The translations under genes were made by a program, and so were the position numbers. A model generated the notes under the pieces. The model was not told the origin of the DNA. It made no database searches and saw only the letters and a program-made list of their open reading frames with translations. Shown here piece after piece: positions 12,501 to 21,129 of a DNA stretch of 64,000 bases. The DNA lies in NCBI GenBank assembly GCA_963978905.1, contig OZ022259.1:8990001-9054000 (forward strand). Direction: 5' to 3'. Numbering within the stretch: position 1 is the stretch's first letter; every line of letters starts with the position of its first letter. The DNA is from Trichostrongylus colubriformis. Lineage: Eukaryota > Nematoda > Chromadorea > Rhabditida > Trichostrongylidae.

Positions 12501-14530
12501 ACATGCTCATGGAACTACCTGACCATCAAATGCCATCGCTCGATAAAAACCTTGCGGAAAAAAAACTGGAGCCCTGAAAATAAAGCGATTATCACCAGAG
12601 CAAACAGCAAAGACGAGCTACGCGACGTTCCGCACATTATCACTCAACAACATTCATTCTTGGTTACTGCGTGATTGCTATATTCACATCAAATATAATT
12701 ACAGTGGAGTAACGTCCCAGGCTATTTAAAGGCACCGCCAGTGGTAGGCAAAAAAGGAGCTGGAAGACATGCTCTCTGAAATCAGGCATTCCAGCTCCGA
12801 AAAAGTGGTGCGTGGCGGAACTTGCATTGAAAGCGTGTGACTCGTGGTCTTATCACCATCTCACAGCACTGCGCGTGCTACCACATAGCCGCCGGAGGAG
12901 CTGTCGCCAGATCGGGGCGACGTTCGCGGCGGCTGACTTAAAGGAACCGGAAGGGGGTCCGAAACAAGAGGAAGATGCAAAGAAGTGAGCATTTCGTAAC
13001 GAACACTGAAGGTTAGAAGCGATAATAGGCTAAAAAACCCGGACTCAAAAGCGCGACGCTGCGGTGTGTATTCGCATCCCATTCGCATCAGCGCATCCAT
13101 TCCGAGTTATCTGCTGTAGGAGACGGGCCGTGGGCCAACGCTGGTTGTAGCACGTGACTCCCAGCGCAGTGGAGTGGCCATTCCCTGCCACATTAGCATT
13201 CATGTAAGTACATCTAGAAACAATATAAGAAGGAACAAAGTAAAAAGTAAAGGAAAAAAATTTATAATAAAAACATCTTCTTTTGGCACCATGCCAAGGC
13301 GTCAAATTGGCGAGTTTGTGCAATGACGGCCACTTAAACTCGTCCACACTACGTCTGTTCTACCATAAGCCAAAATTAGCCCCTTTTGGTGTCTTTAACT
13401 CCCCGTTTCTGCATTTATCCTCAGTGACTAGTGATGCAGAGGGGGCGAAAGAAAGGGGGTGAGCTATTCAAAGGCACCGCCAGTGGTAGGCAATAAAAGG
13501 AGTTGGAAGACATGCTCTCTGAAATCAGGCATTCCAGCTCAGAAAAGTGGTGCGTGGCGGAACCTGCACTGAAAGCGTGCGACTTGTGGTCTTATCACCA
13601 TCTCGCAGCTCTGCGCGTGCTACCACATAGCCGCCGGGGGAGCTGTCGCCAGATCGGGGCGACGTTCGCGGCCGGCTGACTTAACTCCCCGTTTCTGCAT
13701 TTATCCTCAGTTGCTAGTGATGCAGAGGGGGCGAAAGATAGGGAGTGAGAAGGTGGTATTGGGCTCTCATTTCTATGAATTCTTGCCATTTTATTTCGTT
13801 CATTCTTCACCGTTACACTGCTGAGCACCCCCACTTCCATATTTTGCTACTATTCTACAATCTGCCATATTCACACCGTCCGGTGTCTCTTAGGATACGA
13901 CAGAATGAAGCCATTTCTTACTCCAAGAGATGCCTTGGAAAGTAGGTAACGCAAAAAATTTGGACAGTACATAGCAGTGTGAGTTCTTGATATGCAAAGT
14001 ATACTTATATTACGTGCTGCAATAGCTGCACAAAGCCAGACTATTTTGAGTATTTTAAGCTTCAAGAAAGTGGTAGGCCTTGCACTTTAGCAAACATATT
14101 TGAAATTTAGGTTTTTGGAGCCTTTTGATATTCTGAATAAACGTTTTGGAGCCTCTCGCTCTCATTTAGTATTCAGATAATCATGAGGCTCCGGAGCAGC
14201 TCAACATTAGAATATGAATATATTTCAACGGTTTCGAAAGTAATGACTCCAAACAAACAAGCTGCTGAGACCAGTGCAACACACATTTGCTGCATTTGCA
14301 CACACATTCCTGTGATTTAACGGCCACATGCAATCTAGATCGTCGTTCAAGCTGGCGCATTAGCACTATGGGCAATCACTCCAGGGTTCTACTATCTGAT
14401 TTCGGTATTTGGCCTTGAGGACAATATCGCAACTGTTACTAAAGGAATATATTTGATAGTGAGTTTTTTGGGTTTCTTACAGTTATTTGTGGTTTTAGTT
14501 TCTACTTTTACGTTAGATCACTGTATGTAA
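6597..14530 (+). CDS. putative nematode chemoreceptor-like 7TM GPCR (split, possibly broken)
   Basis: Five plus-strand segments encode membrane helices in receptor order. 6597-6797: Met start, two helices (e.g. LLTSIVSFLVFVHIIH), donor CAG|GTAAGC, phase 0. 6873-7030: FFVWPFWLNTLLISLNVMV then GESMLLTLFNIHRALLFL, like TM3 and its cytoplasmic end, donor GAA|GTGAGT, phase 2. 7110-7208: RPRKVGYFYTVATPPGLLLM, TM4-like. 10219-10374: GAVLFIVCACYFILR then a basic loop ending KCFLLQ|GTTGG, phase 0. 14339-14530: ALALWAITPGFYYLISVFGL and a last helix to TAA. The basic loop followed by (L/I)xQ and a Pro-containing helix is typical of nematode chemoreceptors. I cannot assign the sr family. The join from 7030 to 7110 is out of phase and EC loop 2 was not found, so the gene may be incomplete, mis-spliced by me, or a pseudogene. 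Confidence 0.5.
7680..8400 (+). pseudogene. decayed mariner transposase
   Basis: Plus-strand reading in shifting frames gives mariner landmarks in order: GEIITATKFYDEL near 8011, FFHGSSWPHVARTILKTLD near 8110 (usual motif HDNARPHVA), ETLWDPPCLSDLA (usual LPHPPYSPDLSP), and LDRFLREKRYK near 8240. The catalytic HDN is destroyed, and stops and frameshifts separate the pieces. It lies between the third and fourth exons of the chemoreceptor-like locus. Confidence 0.75.
8401..10218. other. intron-like stretch between receptor exons
   Basis: Two moderately long plus-strand frames (8672-8857 and 9169-9396) have no membrane helices or known motif. I cannot decide whether either is an exon. No repeat ends were found. 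Confidence 0.35.
10495..10625 (+). repeat. dispersed repeat shared with the right end of the window
   Basis: Similar to 63842-63985: GGAAAAACGG, GACCGAAAATTCGA, CCTGGACGACCATTCCGT and GGCGGGTGGCCCGCA have counterparts there (AAAAAACGG, GGACGACCTTTCCGTCA, GGTGGGTAGTCCGCA). The copy at the right edge may be truncated by the window. Confidence 0.65.
10800..11050. other. GC-rich island, function unknown
   Basis: GC content is clearly above the surrounding sequence, with CCAGCCGGCCGCATCGCC and CTAGGAGGCGGGCTGTCC. No open frame with recognisable content. It follows the repeat at 10495 and may be part of the same element. Confidence 0.4.
11331..12065 (+). mobile_element. CAGGGGGTGCC MITE, copy 1
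   Basis: 735 bp with the same ends (CAGGGGGTGCCAAAAAAAA and TTTTTTTGGCACCCCCTG) and shared interior, such as TTTAGTCGAACTACAGCAAA and AAAATGATACTTCGGATCAT. It lies in the large intron of the chemoreceptor-like locus. Confidence 0.88.
12722..12940 (+). repeat. 220-bp dispersed repeat, first copy
   Basis: Nearly identical to 13464-13683: both contain GGCACCGCCAGTGGTAGGCA, AAGACATGCTCTCTGAAATC and GCTGTCGCCAGATCGGGGCG. Within it GGAGCTGGAA and TTCCAGCTCC form a 10-bp stem with a 23-base loop. Confidence 0.9.
13394..13751 (+). repeat. second 220-bp copy flanked by 69-bp direct repeats
   Basis: The 220-bp repeat at 13464-13683 is bracketed by two copies of a segment beginning TTAACTCCCCGTTTCTGCAT and containing GATGCAGAGGGGGCGAAAGA. 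The structure is B-A-B, as expected from a tandem duplication of a roughly 289-bp unit followed by loss. Confidence 0.88.
14339..14530 (+). CDS. GPCR-like last exon (TM6-TM7)
   Basis: Acceptor GCAATCTAG is followed by an open frame of 63 codons and TAA. It encodes IVVQAGALALWAITPGFYYL, a short polar loop (EDNIATVTKG), then IYLIVSFLGFLQLFVVLVST. It fits phase 0 of the exon ending at 10374, giving KCFLLQ-IVVQAG. The intervening 4-kb stretch contains the first CAGGGGGTGCC MITE and a 220-bp duplicated repeat. Confidence 0.5.
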   Translation: MVVQAGALALWAITPGFYYLISVFGLEDNIATVTKGIYLIVSFLGFLQLFVVLVSTFTLDHCM

Positions 14531-15445
14531 ATGATCATGTGCTGCTTCGCAGCTGTTCGCCTCGTAACATAATGTGTTTGGGCATGAATATCAGTAAAAA
14601 CATTTGGAAGGGTGCACCAGAACAGTGTCGATAATCGAATTTGCTCAAAACGCGTACCCAGGGATTTCGATTTTCTTCACTAAAGAACGTAGGAAAACCA
14701 GGACGCAAAATCCCGAACAGGCACCGAGTTTACTAAAATTTTGTGCCCAGCGGCAGGGTCAAGCCTCCGTTGAGGAATCCTCAACAGGGGGGGTCGTATT
14801 TGGTCCGCCAGGAGGAGGGGGGGTCGTAATTGCTGAGGTAGGCAGTGATCAAGAGAATTTCTTACGCTGAGGGTCTAAAGTGTGAGAAGAGAAATGATAA
14901 AACTGACTAGCTGGATTTGAACCCAAAACTAATTTAACATAATCATCATGGAATCTCATGCATGGCGCGATCCACAACGAAGCCAACCAACGTCAATGAC
15001 CCTTTCATTGGTTCGCTGCCACCGATTTCACCTACAGAGACACCTCCGAAATTTATTAACTAGCCATGGAAGCGGAATCTATCCACAGTTATCACCGTGG
15101 ATGAATACTCCAGAAACTATGGGAAGGAAAAGAAAAATTAGCTGATATGGACCTATTTCATATCTTACTACGATCACAAGTACGTAATATAGTGTTGGCG
15201 GCCACTATGCGGACCGGAAAAACGTTTGTATTCATTGAGAATGTGGATGAAATCCTCATGCATGGCGCATCCCACAGAAAAGCTGACCGGCGCTTCTCGC
15301 CTTCCCACTAGGCCTCCGAGAGCGAAGGATGCATACTGGAAAAATTTCAGTAACAATGAATCGATTTTTGGGAAGATTCGTGGAACGATCTCGCAAATTC
15401 GACGAAAAAAAGCTTTCCTCAACACACTTTTTTGAATTTTTCTTG

Positions 15446-15801
15446 CTTCATTTTGAAGATCTGGCATGGTTCAGGTAGTCATTCGAAAGCGCCAACCTAG
15501 TAGACTCTGCCTCACCCAAACGAACTCATATGGTTAAGTTTGAAGGAAGTTATGGCCATTTCCGTGAAACACCCCGAAATTTTCCTCATCAAATCCTCAT
15601 CACCCTTCCCTCAAAATAACTTCCTTCATTTTTAAGATCTGGCATGGTTCAGGTGGTCATTCGAAAGCGCCAACCTAGTAGACTCTGCCTCACCCAAACG
15701 AACTCATATGGTTAAGTTTGAAGAAAGTTATGGCCATTTCCGTGGAACACCCCGAAATTTTCCTCATCAAATCCTCATCAAAAAACCCATATCGAGAACT
15801 A
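15446..15801 (+). repeat. two-copy 178-bp tandem repeat
   Basis: AAGATCTGGCATGGTTCAGG and the following 150 bases recur 178 bases later with few changes. Each unit contains TCATATGGTTAAGTTTGAA and ends near CCTCATCAAATCCTCATC. It lies inside the hAT-like element. Confidence 0.9.
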
Positions 15802-16379
15802 AGCAACCATTGGGGAAAGCAAGCGGTCAGTAGATAGGCCTTAGGGAGTTATTAGGAAAACAGGTCACAGCTGCTTGAAAGATGGGCTCTAGGTAAAGTT
15901 TGAAGTGTTTTGATAATGTCGGAATTTAGTACGGGGAAGATAACGCGCTCCAACGCGATCGCCGCGTCGCACATCGCCTGAAATGAACAATGAATTCAGT
16001 CAAATGTGTTTGATTCTTTGTGTTGTCGTTTCTATTTCGAATGTGTTTCAAGTGTTTCTATCTGCACTCCTTTCGATTCGCTCGTTTTGTTTTTTTTTCG
16101 GACTTTTTGGTTTCTGCAGGGAGGGATTTTATTTTCTCATCGCAAAAAAGAACGGGATGGGATCTCTTTCCCTGGGGTGGGAGGGAAAGGGAGGAAGGGA
16201 GGGAATTGTGTTCTCCACCTTTCGATCGCAAAAAGTTTTCTTGGGGTGGGAAGAAGGAAGGGAGGGTGTTTTCTTTGCCACGGAAAGCTGTTTTTTGAGA
16301 AAAACTGTGTTAACATTTAAAAATCCTTTATTGAAATGCAACAGATTGTAGCAAAACGAAAAATAACAATAATAGACGT

Positions 16380-16435
16380 AAAAGAGGGGGGGTCGTATTG
16401 AGACCCCCTTTTGGGGGGGGGGGTCGTATTTTTTG
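16380..16435. repeat. G-rich runs inside the hAT-like element
   Basis: GGGGGGGTCGTATT occurs twice here and in variant form twice at 14787-14833. The runs have four or more Gs and could form quadruplexes; that is inference. Confidence 0.6.
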
Positions 16436-16474
16436 AAAATTTTCCTCATCTGGACGCTTGACCCTGCCCAGCGG

Positions 16475-17874
16475 TAACTTGCCGCTGTGAGTACGAGTAT
16501 CATTCCCATTTCACATAACGGCATCATCACACACCCGGCCCACATCTGTTCGTCTTTACCAAGTGACGTTATTGGAAACGAGCGTTAGATGGTATAAGGT
16601 GATGTTTTCATGCGAAATGAGTGTGATATTGAGTGAGATGAAACTATCACACGAAGTATTATAAATTTTGAGCAAAGTCGACCATCACACCATCATTCTG
16701 TTAGAAAAACAAAAATAAATGGACTAAAATGAACACGATGTCGATCGAAGGAGATGAGATTACCCCTCGGTGCAAATTTCTTGCAAAATCAAAATTTAGC
16801 CTGAATCTCAATGGTGAAGCGCTGTAGATTTATTATTTTTGTTTGATTTTTGTTGTCAGCCTATATTTTTGCTTGCTGCAGCAAACAACAGCAGCATCTT
16901 AAGCATTTTTAGTGTAGTTGACAAACAGGCTTCTTCTTCTCTTAATGGGCTAATTCACTACTCTGCAGTCTGTTGACTGCTGACGTAAAACTTGAACTAC
17001 ATTCCGAAAATAAAAACTCAGAATCGAAATTATGTGATGTGGTCCCTAGCGTAAACTCGTTTTTACCTTTCGTGCCGCATTATAATAATAGACATAATTG
17101 AACGAGAAGATCTTCATGATAGATACTCTACATGGTACTCGCATGGTATCCGGTGCTTATTGGTTTTATAGTCAAAAGTTCGGTATCTGGGCTTCTCAGT
17201 GTGAAACCGACGACTCAGAACGTTCGGATTACAATAGAAGCAACCACTTCGAGAGCCAGGTAGCATTGTATGGTTAAAATTTATCTGTTTTCAATTTATA
17301 TTGAATTATTTACTTATGCGTGTACCATGCCATAAATGCATGCAGGACATGCAAAAACTCTGATTCCTCAAGGATCCATCGAGAGATGTAGTCCCCGAAT
17401 TCGAACGTTGACGATTTCTCAAAGTGTGTACACTAAACTCCACCGGCCATTCGAGGTTCCGTAAATCACGCTTGTCCCTGCTCGTTTCGTTGAATGACTT
17501 GCTCGCTTATTAGTACGAGGCTGTGCACGTCAGCGTAGGTAATTGTTGAAGATGCCTCTCCCAAGTAGCGCCTGACATACCTTATCTTTTGAACCTTCCT
17601 TTATCCTCACAGTTAACATAATTCGCTTCTTTGAATTCCATGTTATTGTGTCCGATTCCCTAACGCGAACGATGATCTACTAATTGGCTGTTTTTTTAAA
17701 TGTGTCGAGACATAGGATTATCAGCTGCATAATTCATATGAATTACCATTTTTGGCCGTTCCAAAATAGCATGTTTTTCAGGTGAACAGTGCCTTCTGCT
17801 TTTCACGTAATCAAGAAGAGGTAATCAAGGCATGAAAAGTCTTCGAAATGCACGTGATGTCATAGCTATTGCCT
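16475..17874. other. AT-rich stretch, nothing recognised
   Basis: No open frame, inverted repeat or tandem repeat that I can support. Confidence 0.5.
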
Positions 17875-18852
17875 CACTGGCGCTCAAAAATCTTCTGCCA
17901 AATGGTTTTTCAGTTGAATTTTTTCTGCATTAGTAATCGAGACGAAATTTTCGTATGTTTCCTGAAGATACTGCATCCTATGTATACCGTTGCGACGCAA
18001 AACAGTGTGATAAATGGTAATATACCAGTTTTTGTTATGACTTCAACTGCTTCTGCTTCCCATTTCACTATGTCTTACCTTTTTTGCTTCTTAAACTTAT
18101 CCTTGAGGCTTTGTTTCCTTTAGAGTTACTGCTGGTGCGCCTAAGATGATGGTAAGGAAAGCTGCCTTCCCTCTACTATACATATACATGAGGCGGCCGT
18201 GAGAATGAAAGAATCTGGACTGAAGGTCAACGCTACTTTGAGAAAACGGGGGGGGGGGGAACACATCGAGGGATTTTTTCAATTTTGGAATGGTGCAAGA
18301 TTGAAGGTTCTACTGATATTGCAGAGAGAACGGTAGTACTTCGCTCCAATCCTTACATGCGAGATAGATTATTTATCGCCCAAAAGTCGTTCCCTTTTTC
18401 ATGGCTGTGGACATTGCCGCTAAGTTTTTTGGAAGCGATGGCAAAATCAGTCCATAGACTGTGAGGAGAAGCTGGAACGATGTTGGGATCTACAGACTTC
18501 GTCCAGCCAAGAAACCGCTTATAACACTGAAGAATAAAAAAGCTAAGTTTGCCTCCGGGCCGCGCCATCTCACTTGGAGTCCAGCGGATTCAAGCAAAGT
18601 TCTTTCTTTCCAGAGAAACAAGTTCAGTCTATTCGAAAGTTATGGGATCTGGTATTACGAGACGCTCTTCAGTCAAGCATGGGGATTGTAGTATACAAGC
18701 ACACGTCGAGAAAAGTAAAGGAAGTGTCCAAGCATCAGGATGTCACACCACTCCTGTAGACAAGTCACTCCCCAGACTTCAATCCAGTAGAACACATGCG
18801 GAAAGAGCTCGAAAGACGCGGTTCAGGAAAATGATAGCATCAGAGAAGAATG
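17875..18852 (+). mobile_element. old Tc1-family element, 5' part, with transposase relic
   Basis: The left end (CACTGGCGCTCAAAAATCTT and the next 100 bases) is related to the MITE at 3431. About 18460-18840 carries plus-strand transposase remains: RPAKKPLITLKNKKAKF, then NKFSLFESYGIWY, then FNPVEHMRKELERRGS, in two frames with stops. The first catalytic motif (usually SDESKF) reads FQRNKF, so it is dead. The element is cut at 18852 by a second MITE, and I could not find its right end beyond 19580. Confidence 0.72.
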
Positions 18853-19580
18853 CAGGGGGTGCCAAAAAAGTAATTTTGTCTCCTCCATTTTCACCCCGTT
18901 TTAGTCGAACTACAGCAAATTTTGTTGAGGTATTACCATCCCCAGATTCAAGAGCAGACCTCACTCTATCACTATACTCCGTGGCAGCCTTCTGCACGAG
19001 CAGGAGCGGGAGCAAGGAAAGAGTGAACAAGATGTGTCACCTCAACTGGGCAAAATCCGAAATTTCGTCGCCCTCGTTCACAACCTTGCTGAGGTCCGTT
19101 CAATCTGGGTATCTAAGGGGATTCATACTGGGTGGTGTTCTTGAAGATCCCTTTTTTTCCTGGTTTCCAGCGCCCTTCGTTTCCAAGAGCCAAAAGGTGC
19201 CCTTACCCTGAAACCGCTCTGCAGGCGGATTTGGGCATGAAAATGATACTTCGGATCATAGCAGCCTTGTCTAAGCGGTAGGGGTTCTGTGACTTCCATG
19301 AACCAGAGGCCAATTCTTAGGAAGCTTCCCACAGAAGATCTACCATGGAATACGGCTTCACTGTTTTGGGGAACCTTGATACCGTGGGTGCTCTAATGCC
19401 CGACTGCGCCGCTTGGGTTCCATATTTCTATGAAAGTGAAAGTAGTGAGTCTCAACTTGTTCCTGCTTTTAGAGGAGGGAATATTTTGCCCCAATTACTT
19501 CAATTCTTTCGTTTCCCTATGTTTTGTATAATTGGGAGATGTGAGCCGTGAGCAAAATTACTTTTTTTTGGCACCCCCTG
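18853..19580 (+). mobile_element. CAGGGGGTGCC MITE, copy 2 (nested in a Tc1 relic)
   Basis: Terminal inverted repeats CAGGGGGTGCCAAAAAA at the left and TTTTTTTTGGCACCCCCTG at the right enclose 728 bp that align along their length with 11331-12065. TA follows the right end; TG precedes the left. The long open frames inside have no family resemblance and I regard them as incidental. Confidence 0.88.
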
Positions 19581-20418
19581 TAATAGGCCCAGGTAGTAGG
19601 AACATAGATAACCATGTAAATTCAAATTCCCTTGCTCTTGACAAGGTGTTCAGTCACACGATTGAACATTCACTTCTCTGATTTGTTGACTGATTTTCAT
19701 TAGTTGGTAGTTGGTTTCACAATGAGCAGCCCAGATAGCGATCATATGACTATAAAACTAGTAAGTACAGAATATCGTGAGAGGACCTTACATAGTGTCT
19801 GTGAAGCACATGCTGCAGGCAGTGTTTTCTCCGATATCTCCGCATTCAAAATAAAGACCGGTAAAGAAGTAAACTATGAAATGCCAAAAAACTCTTTATG
19901 AGAATCAGTTGTGCGAAATTAAGGTTCTTCCCTGCCCTTAACCTCACATTGCGTGAGATCATGATAACGAAGAAGCATACCAAGGGTAGCGAGCATGATC
20001 AACGAAAGCAAGAAGGACGAGGAAGAGGGATGTAAGAGAAAGTCGTCATCTGAGAAAAAAAAGCATAGCATCATTCTTATAGTTACAGAAATTAGCATGA
20101 TGGATGATAGAAGCAACTTAGTTACGTTGAGTAATACCTATATAGACCAGGACAAACCATTATTTTGGAACATAGAGGAAGCACGTACTAAAGGCATCAT
20201 GAGGAACGACCCTGCAGATTGTTGAGTATGAAAGTAGAGGCGCAAAGTAGTGTGGCAGAGAAGAAACGAAAAGAAATAAGCGCAAGTCTAAAATTTTTGA
20301 TTCCTACTCTCCTCGTCACTTTTGTTCGAGGTTTTGGCGCTATTGACATACAAATTGATCGGAGCAACGTGGATCTGCAAGGTGTGGCGGTCATACGCAA
20401 CACAACGACAAGACGCGT
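19581..20418. other. stretch with weak plus-strand coding signal
   Basis: Three short plus-strand frames follow each other (19704-19901, 19995-20225, 20219-20443), with plausible splice signals such as AAACTA|GTAAGT at 19761 and CTGCAG at 19820. I recognise no product and could not build a continuous frame. Confidence 0.3.
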
Positions 20419-20619
20419 TCACTTGCGGGAGGAGCAGAGATAACGCCGGTTTGCCACACAGATGAGGTTCAGCTGAGTAGTCACAGCGATATGTTGTGGA
20501 TTGTGCTGTACATTGTATACTTCGATATCTGTCTTAATCACATCTTCATTTTGCGTTCCCACATCTGCCTGCGATCCTTCTAGCTGTCCTCTGATGGCCG
20601 TCACCAATCTTCTCCTTTT
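20419..20619 (-). CDS. possible alternative last exon of the ANKRD50-like gene
   Basis: Downstream on the same strand, acceptor GCTTACAG is followed by an open phase-0 frame of 66 codons plus TGA. It begins KRRRLVTAIRGQLEGSQADV and ends CSSRK. Joined to CCT|GTGTAA of the preceding exon it would keep frame and replace the last residue before the stop. The donor is weak and I recognise no domain, so this may be chance or a separate gene. Confidence 0.3.
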   Translation of the reverse strand, partial: KRRRLVTAIRGQLEGSQADVGTQNEDVIKTDIEVYNVQHNPQHIAVTTQLNLICVANRRYLCSSRK

Positions 20620-20985
20620 CTGTAAGCGATGAATTCATGACTGACTGACACTAGTCAGAGGCTTCACCTCGTTCATATATCTCGCCCCAACTGCCTCCAC
20701 CCACACACACGTACCTTTGTAAAAAGCTTCATTGCAAAATTCAAAGTCACTGTGCAGTGTTAATCATTTGAGAAAATTTCTACGTCTTCACATATGTAGA
20801 GACCAAGAGATTTCGAGTGAACAAGCAAACAAAGACACATCAAATGCGATACATAATCTCAATAATAAAAATCTATTAATACGTTCTTCATATTCTGCCT
20901 ACATATACATATGTGGAATAGAATCGTACCGTGACTAGATGACCGGAAAGTGTTTTGTTAAGGAGATTTTCATAGAAAACAAAAT

Positions 20986-21129
20986 TTACACAGGTTTTTT
21001 CAGAAGTCGCGGACTGGTGACCGCAAGTTTCTGCGTTTTCCTCAGCGATTTCCTCCCAAGCGATCTGAAATCCAACGGCGAATTCGGCACGCTGCCAAAT
21101 CCTGACGAGTCCGCTGAGCCGCTTGCTGA
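20986..21129 (-). CDS. ANKRD50-like gene, terminal exon
   Basis: After acceptor TTTTTCAG the phase-0 frame runs 47 codons to a TAA at 20986-20988. The product is low-complexity and basic: Ser/Gly-rich at first (SASGSADSSGFGSVPNSPLD), then Arg/Lys-rich, ending LLKKPV. Disordered Ser-rich tails follow the ankyrins in ANKRD50, though the vertebrate tail is several hundred residues. The last codons CCTGTGTAA also contain a possible weak donor (CCT|GTGTAA), so the tail could continue. I found no AATAAA on this strand within about 120 bases downstream. Confidence 0.7.
   Translation of the reverse strand, partial: SASGSADSSGFGSVPNSPLDFRSLGRKSLRKTQKLAVTSPRLLKKPV

Larger units (their letters stand above)
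14754..16466. mobile_element. hAT-like non-autonomous transposon
   Basis: Both ends begin CAGGGTCAAGC in inverted orientation, and the similarity continues through GAGGAA about 20 bases in. The element is flanked by an exact 8-bp direct repeat CCCAGCGG at 14746-14753 and 16467-16474. An 8-bp duplication with CAGGG termini is characteristic of the hAT superfamily. The 1713-bp interior has no transposase that I recognise. It holds two copies of a 178-bp tandem repeat and G-rich runs containing GGGGGTCGTA near both ends. Confidence 0.75.

Noticed and set aside
15983..16351. Several overlapping frames of about 100 codons
   Set aside because: They run through T-rich and G-rich simple sequence inside the hAT-like element.
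18549..19211. 220-codon open frame
   Set aside because: It is a chance fusion of Tc1 transposase remains with MITE copy 2 across the insertion boundary.
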